64,000 nucleotides of DNA from Hypomesus transpacificus. Its lineage: Eukaryota; Chordata; Actinopteri; Osmeriformes; Osmeridae. The stretch spans positions 1,145,154 to 1,209,153 of the forward strand of contig NC_061067.1 in assembly GCF_021917145.1 (NCBI RefSeq). The letters run 5' to 3'. The position numbers and the translations under genes were made by a program. Positions within the stretch are counted from its first letter, which is position 1. Each line of letters begins with the position of its first letter. The notes beneath the pieces are model-generated. The model was not told the origin of the DNA. It was given only the letters and a program-made list of their open reading frames with translations, and did not search any database. Below, one piece after another: positions 58,931 to 64,000 of this stretch.

Positions 58931-60660
58931 CTGGCAACTTACAGTTTAGATGACACACAAAAAGTTCACTCAGCAATAACAGTATGGCACACACGCCTCT
59001 GCAGAGATTGAGGGGGTGGAGGGTTGCAGAGCAGAGTACCTGCACAGATGGCATGCAGGCATCCCACTGGACCTTTTCAGCACACAGCACCCTGGCAGGA
59101 AGAAACAGTTTAATTGTCTGCTTTCAGAGACCATCTCTTCACAGTAACAACACGTAAGGAACTCACTGTCATGTGTGGCACGTTGACATTAACTGAAGGG
59201 CTGTGTGAACTTCGGAGCATAAAGAATCATTATTATTTTTAATGTTTTCATTATCTAAATTTAACAAATAATTTCATTTTGAATGGATTTGAACGGGGAA
59301 TAAACTTGACTTTTTCATTTGAAAAACTCTGTTAGCATGTGCTAATTGCTGTATACATGTATAATGTTGTGACGCTTTAGTTACAGTGTTTGATTGTTTT
59401 GCCAGTTCATTTTGGTTATTAATGACTATTTTCTTTATGATAATAACTAACCTGCTCTAATTCCGTTAGCATCATGTATAAAAGTGATGGAATTGACGTG
59501 AATAACTAGACGTTTTTATTGATCTTTAAAAACCAAAGCAAAGTTAAGTTTGTGAGTCATCCTGCTGCAGTTTCACTACACTGATAATATAATTGTATTC
59601 AGTCTCTGATAAATCTGTAGAGCAGTAGTGGTGGAAGCTGTATTTCACCAGAATCAGCTTCAGTTAAATCATGTTGATTTATATACTGCCTTGTCTCTGA
59701 GCTTTAACTGTGGATAGACACAGCAGTTTGGTGGTGAGAGGAATGATGAAGGCTTGTCCCTGTTAAGAGAATCTGGTTCCTTCTGCTACAGTAAGTAACA
59801 TAGTACACTACAGCTGACTCACTACTGAAAGCCAGCCCCTTCAACCTAAATCACATTTTAAAGCATTAAAAGTCAGTTAGAAAGGGGAAGCATCTCAACA
59901 GGCCTAATCCTTCACTTTGATTGTCTCTTTTCTGGGGGTCCTTGGTGCTCTTTGTTAACTGTCAATAGTGACAATACATTCAGGTGTGTGTGTGTGTTGA
60001 CAAAGTGTGCTGTGTTGCCTCATATACAGCACTAAGCACAACACACACACACTAAGCAGAACCCCCAGGGTATTATGGGATGTGTGGCTAGACCTTTTCT
60101 CCTTGATCTTGCCCTTGGGAAAAATGGGAGTAAAAAATCTCATGAAACAGTTTTACAATCCTGTAAATAAACCAAGCCTTTTTAAAGATGTTTGGCTATT
60201 GAAGAATCACAGATGTTTTCAATCCTGCCTGTGAATTCACACAGCAATGCAGGTCACATCCTCAGAATGCACACGTGTTTGCTCTTCATGTCTCGTTTGA
60301 AAAATGTTAACAGAGATTGCAAAAGTGATTGGAAAATGAAAAAAATGTCAGTTACCTGAGAGATAAACATAAAAAGTACTGACTAATTTGCAGAAACGTA
60401 AAGAGCAAAATAGGATGAGCTAACTGCTGGAGAGGAAGGAGAGAATCGGTCTGTTCTTTGTGCGTTTGGAGATGAGCAATGCGAATATAAAACAAAGCTA
60501 ATTGCACTTTACAGTGTGTGATTCCTCTGTACCGTCACATCACAGCCCCATCATCTGCAGTTTAAATGCAAACAAAGACACGTCCACAAGCCCATAACAC
60601 TCAGCTCTTTTCATCACAGACGTAGAACAAGGACCATCACATTCTCGCAGACACAACGTG
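58931..60660. other. Gene desert, segment 6
   Basis: AT-rich unique sequence with no supported gene. The largest frames are short and have no recognisable domain. Confidence 0.5.
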
Positions 60661-60661
60661 C

Positions 60662-60800
60662 CTACACATCCCTCCCCTCACCTCTCCTCTCCCCTTCTCT
60701 CCTCCTCCCCCTCACCTCTCCTCTCCCCTTCTCTCCTCTCCTCCTCCCCCCTCACCTCTCCTCTCCCCTTCTCTCCTCTCCTCCTCCCCCTCACCAATCC
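60662..60800. repeat. Polypyrimidine tandem repeat
   Basis: Two to three units of about 45-50 bp, each with CCCCTCACCTCTCCTCTCCC then CTTCTCTCCTC. Confidence 0.9.
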
Positions 60801-60939
60801 TCAGTCCTTTACCGTACCTAGGCCCCCTCCTAACCTTCTTCACAAATATCCCCACACACACCTCCACACCCCCCCCCCCACACACACACACACCCACACG
60901 AAAACACACACCCAACCCCCCACTGCCTGCCTGAGCCAT

Positions 60940-62420
60940 CAGAGAGCCACCGCTCGCAATCCATGTGCATCGTGTCAGATAATTTTTGCGGCAGCGAATC
61001 AATAATGCAACAGTAAATTTCATTTAAATAAACATTAGCGGCCTACTTAATTAATGAAACCTCATCCGCAATTTGTCAGTGTCAGGAGTGCTAACACCTT
61101 TGATGTTGGTATGAATATTCCTTTTTAGAAAATGAGGCTCTCTGACACTAGCGTGCATTGTAACGTTTTCTCCCGTCTCTCTCCCCCCACTCACTCTCCA
61201 CTGCTGGCTGTATGAGTCTGTGCACCGACTTATGGAGTGTTCACAGTATAACCAGATTAAAATCATGACTCTGAGGGGGAGGACAATGGATGGAAGGGAG
61301 GCTTGGGGGGAGGGGGGGGGGGAGGAGGGTCGTAAAATGTATGAGGGGAAAACATCATGAAAAATTGTGTGGGGAATATCTAATGAATCTAATCTGCATA
61401 CGAGCCACCTGATCAAATGCTTGAGCGATTTCAAAGACCGTACATCAAGCGCTACATGACATTAACATTGAATCAATATCAGGGCAGTGGACGCCCATGA
61501 GGCATAATGCAGCATGTTAATAACCTAGAGCGTTGGTAGAGATAAACAATCAGGAAGAATAATGAAACAGTGCAGCGTCGTTGGATGTCGTTGGATGAAA
61601 TAGAAATAGAATGTCAGATGAGTATCCGACTCGACCATGTCACCACGGTCACCGGACCACCGGTTTTGACTTACATACAGAACACACTTCAGAGGCTAGA
61701 GATGATGATTCAGAATGCAGAACCTTAAAGAGGAACAGGGTTTTTCTCTTACAGTAACCTATAGTTGTGTCCATGGATACTAAAAATATTTTCCCAGGCG
61801 GCCAGTGTCCTGTATATCGTTTGGGGTCGTAGGAAAATGTATTTACAGCATTCAGTCTCCTCGCTAAAACCCCAAATTTCACACATGCAAGCGCTGGGGA
61901 GGGTAGCCAGATTTGTGAGACTTGCACTCGGGATATTGGTATTTCTGAGGAACCAACTTTCACCCAGGTGCTGCTTAAGGGCTGTGTCTCGACATGTTTC
62001 CAACACCAGGTTACAGAAGAGAGTCTGTCAAAAGCTCCAGGTTTCTCTATGAACAAGGCAGAGAAATGGTCATGAAAACCAACCTCATCCCTTATTTGGG
62101 ACACCTGAATTAGGGCAGAGGCTGGCTTCCTCCTAGCACAGCACCCACCCTGAGCCTGGGAGACCAAGAGAGAAAAGGAGCGGGAGAAGGAAGAGGAGGG
62201 GTGGTGGAGGGGGGGGGGGATTCAGTGGGGGCCTTAAGTGTGCTATCATAGGCGTCTCTTGAGCCTGCCTGCTTTATTTGCAGTAGTCAGGTTAATGAGT
62301 CCACCAGCCCACTTGATGTTGAGAGGCCTGCCACAAAGAGCTTGCCTCATTAGAGCTAGCCTGGCACGCCGTTCTAAGACAAAGGGACATTCACGCCGCT
62401 GAATGCCTTTACGCTCCTCA
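60940..62420. other. Unique sequence rich in homeobox-like motifs, no gene
   Basis: Contains TTAATTAATG, AATCAATAATG, CAGATAATT and CATTAGAG motifs in repeat-poor blocks (60950-61130, 61370-61625, 62240-62420). An open frame at 61649-62167 (minus, 172 codons) has no recognisable domain and unremarkable composition, so I do not call it a gene. Confidence 0.45.
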
Positions 62421-62529
62421 ATGCTGCCAACCTGCTAGGGCTGTGGCCATGGCACCCCACCCCCCTGCACACGTCCTGGCTCCTGGCCAGCCACACCGCA
62501 ACCCTGGGTCTGGGCCAGACTCTGCTTGG

Positions 62530-62660
62530 CTGGCTGGATAGCGGGAGGATGGATGGAGGCAGGCAGGCAGGCGTAGTTGTTGGTGGTGGCTGACTGGTTC
62601 ACATGCAAACTGACTGACTGGGATGAAGCTGGCTGGCTGGCTGGGTGTCTGGCTGGCTGG
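62530..62660. repeat. (GGCT)n-like repeat
   Basis: Imperfect GGCTGGCTGG units with GGCAGGCAGG and GACTGACTGG variants. Confidence 0.85.
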
Positions 62661-64000
62661 CCGGCTAGCAGCAGTACTGGAGCAGTGGTGGTTCAGCACC
62701 TGTGAGGACCAGCTGGGCTGTGTGAAGAGAGGGCCGGGGCACGTGGACCGCCTGGCAGGAAGCCAGGAGCCAGGCAGCTCTGTCACTTGCTGCACTTGGT
62801 TTTGCTGCATTAGAAAACGGGGGGGGCCTCCGGTCAATTTAACCCTTCCCCCGCTTCCTCCTCTCCTCCACGTTCACGCTCTCCAGCCTTCCTGTTGACA
62901 CGTTTGCCCCTGCAAATCTCTGTGGGGTTCTATGAGCAGCAAACAGCTTGTTGTCTCCGGTTGAAACACCGTAGTACCTTAACACTGACTGCTGTGGGAC
63001 TACACTGCATTTCTTTTGACAGAAAACAACAGGTCCTTAGCGCCTGTCTTCTCTGGGTGAGCAGGAGCTGAGGTTTGAGGCCTGAACTCCTGGCCGCTGC
63101 ACAGAGGTGCTCTGTATCTCTCAGTCACTGCATCTCTCTAATGAGAGGGGACAGTCTTGATGGGAACTCTCTTTTCACAACTAATAATTGCTTCCTTCCC
63201 AGAAAGACAGAGAGACTGCAGTATAGTACACTGTGTGCTGGGTGAATCCATGTTGACGATCTCTCGCTCTCCCATGTGTTTGCAAGTGATGCACGTACAG
63301 TGCATTGTTTTAGTTCAGAACATTCGACGACCACACAAACAAAACAAATGTTTGAAAAGGGAGAACGTGTATTGTATCAGCGGTGACATCTGAAAAACTA
63401 GATCTGAAAAATCCCTCCCAAAAAAACAGCTTTTGTTTCGAGATTCACAGTGGAAACACACGCACAAGCGCAAGAAAACAAGGCTGTTAGATGATTAGTG
63501 CACAGCTGGATATCCAGATAGTCTCTTCGGTGGGGGAAAACAACGAAGAGGACTGTGCAGTCAAGATGAGGGTCAGGAGAGTTAAATATTTTCTGCATAG
63601 GTAGTCTGATCTCTCTTTCTCCTCTCGCTCTCTCTGTCTCTCTCTCGCTCTCCCTCTCTCTCTCTCTCTCTCTCTCCATTACACTATTTATAGCTCTGGC
63701 AGAAACAGCTGAGCTGACTGCAGTGATGTCACCAGAGCTGATGGAATGCTTTGTTCGGCTGTGTGTGCGCATGCCACCTGGGTCTGGCTGAGCTGCAGGG
63801 AAATACTTGCTGCAGAAACCAAGATGGCCGACGCCCTGCCCTTTCATCCGAGTGTGAGTAAGACACAGCTATGTTCCCAGTTCAAGCCATTCCTGTGCCC
63901 ACAATTCTTTGGAAGCAAACGTGTATTTGTCATGGGTCTCCTCATTTGGTGTGTGTAAGAAACAGAACATTTGTCATGCAGTGATTGATCATTTCCTCCA
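62661..64000. other. Gene desert, right end
   Basis: No supported gene. A (CT)n tract lies at 63610-63676. The unique sequence on either side shows nothing I can name. Confidence 0.5.

Noticed and set aside
61649..62167. 172-codon minus-strand open frame
   Set aside because: No recognisable domain, no splice context, and the opposite strand is open for 95 codons too. A transcript would be needed.

Overview
This is nuclear DNA from a ray-finned (teleost) fish. The evidence is short coding exons with GT-AG introns, vertebrate orthologues readable at residue level, fish-type tRNA-derived SINEs, a decayed LINE, and a very high load of simple repeats. There is one 500-N assembly gap. I could not fix the species; the SINE family should allow that.

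The left half (1-34 kb) is gene-dense. Four genes lie on the minus strand and one on the plus strand. From left to right they are spata13 (Asef2-type Rho/Rac/Cdc42 GEF; 13 coding exons, 14580 down to 1047, 1336 aa), c1qtnf9 (secreted collagen/C1q hormone-like protein; 3 exons, 340 aa), tagln3 (neuronal transgelin; 4 coding exons plus a 5' non-coding exon, 199 aa), abhd10 (mitochondrial serine hydrolase; 5 exons, 290 aa) and, on plus, ythdf3 (m6A reader; 5 exons, 629 aa). I placed every exon by splice sites. All phases add up, and the predicted lengths match or approach the mammalian proteins. abhd10 and ythdf3 are head to head and may share a promoter region. abhd10 followed by tagln3 keeps the human order and orientation. 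The three pairs or singles (spata13/c1qtnf9, abhd10/tagln3, ythdf3) come from three different human chromosomes (13, 3 and 8), so the window spans fish-specific synteny joins.

The right half (about 34-64 kb) has no protein-coding gene I can support. It is a gene desert with many (CT/GA)n, (CA)n, (CCCTC)n, GGA- and C-rich tracts, several minisatellites, one SINE and a 5'-truncated, frameshifted LINE. Between these lie unique AT-rich stretches that look like candidate conserved non-coding elements. Conservation cannot be tested from one sequence.

No CRISPR array, operon or new multi-gene system is present. The most interesting points are a histidine-rich expansion in the disordered region of YTHDF3, a SINE flanked by unusually long (43 bp) direct repeats, a 3' tail shared by the SINEs and the LINE, a 12-bp-arm hairpin with TAATCC/GGATTA motifs in the desert, and a three-codon first coding exon for spata13.
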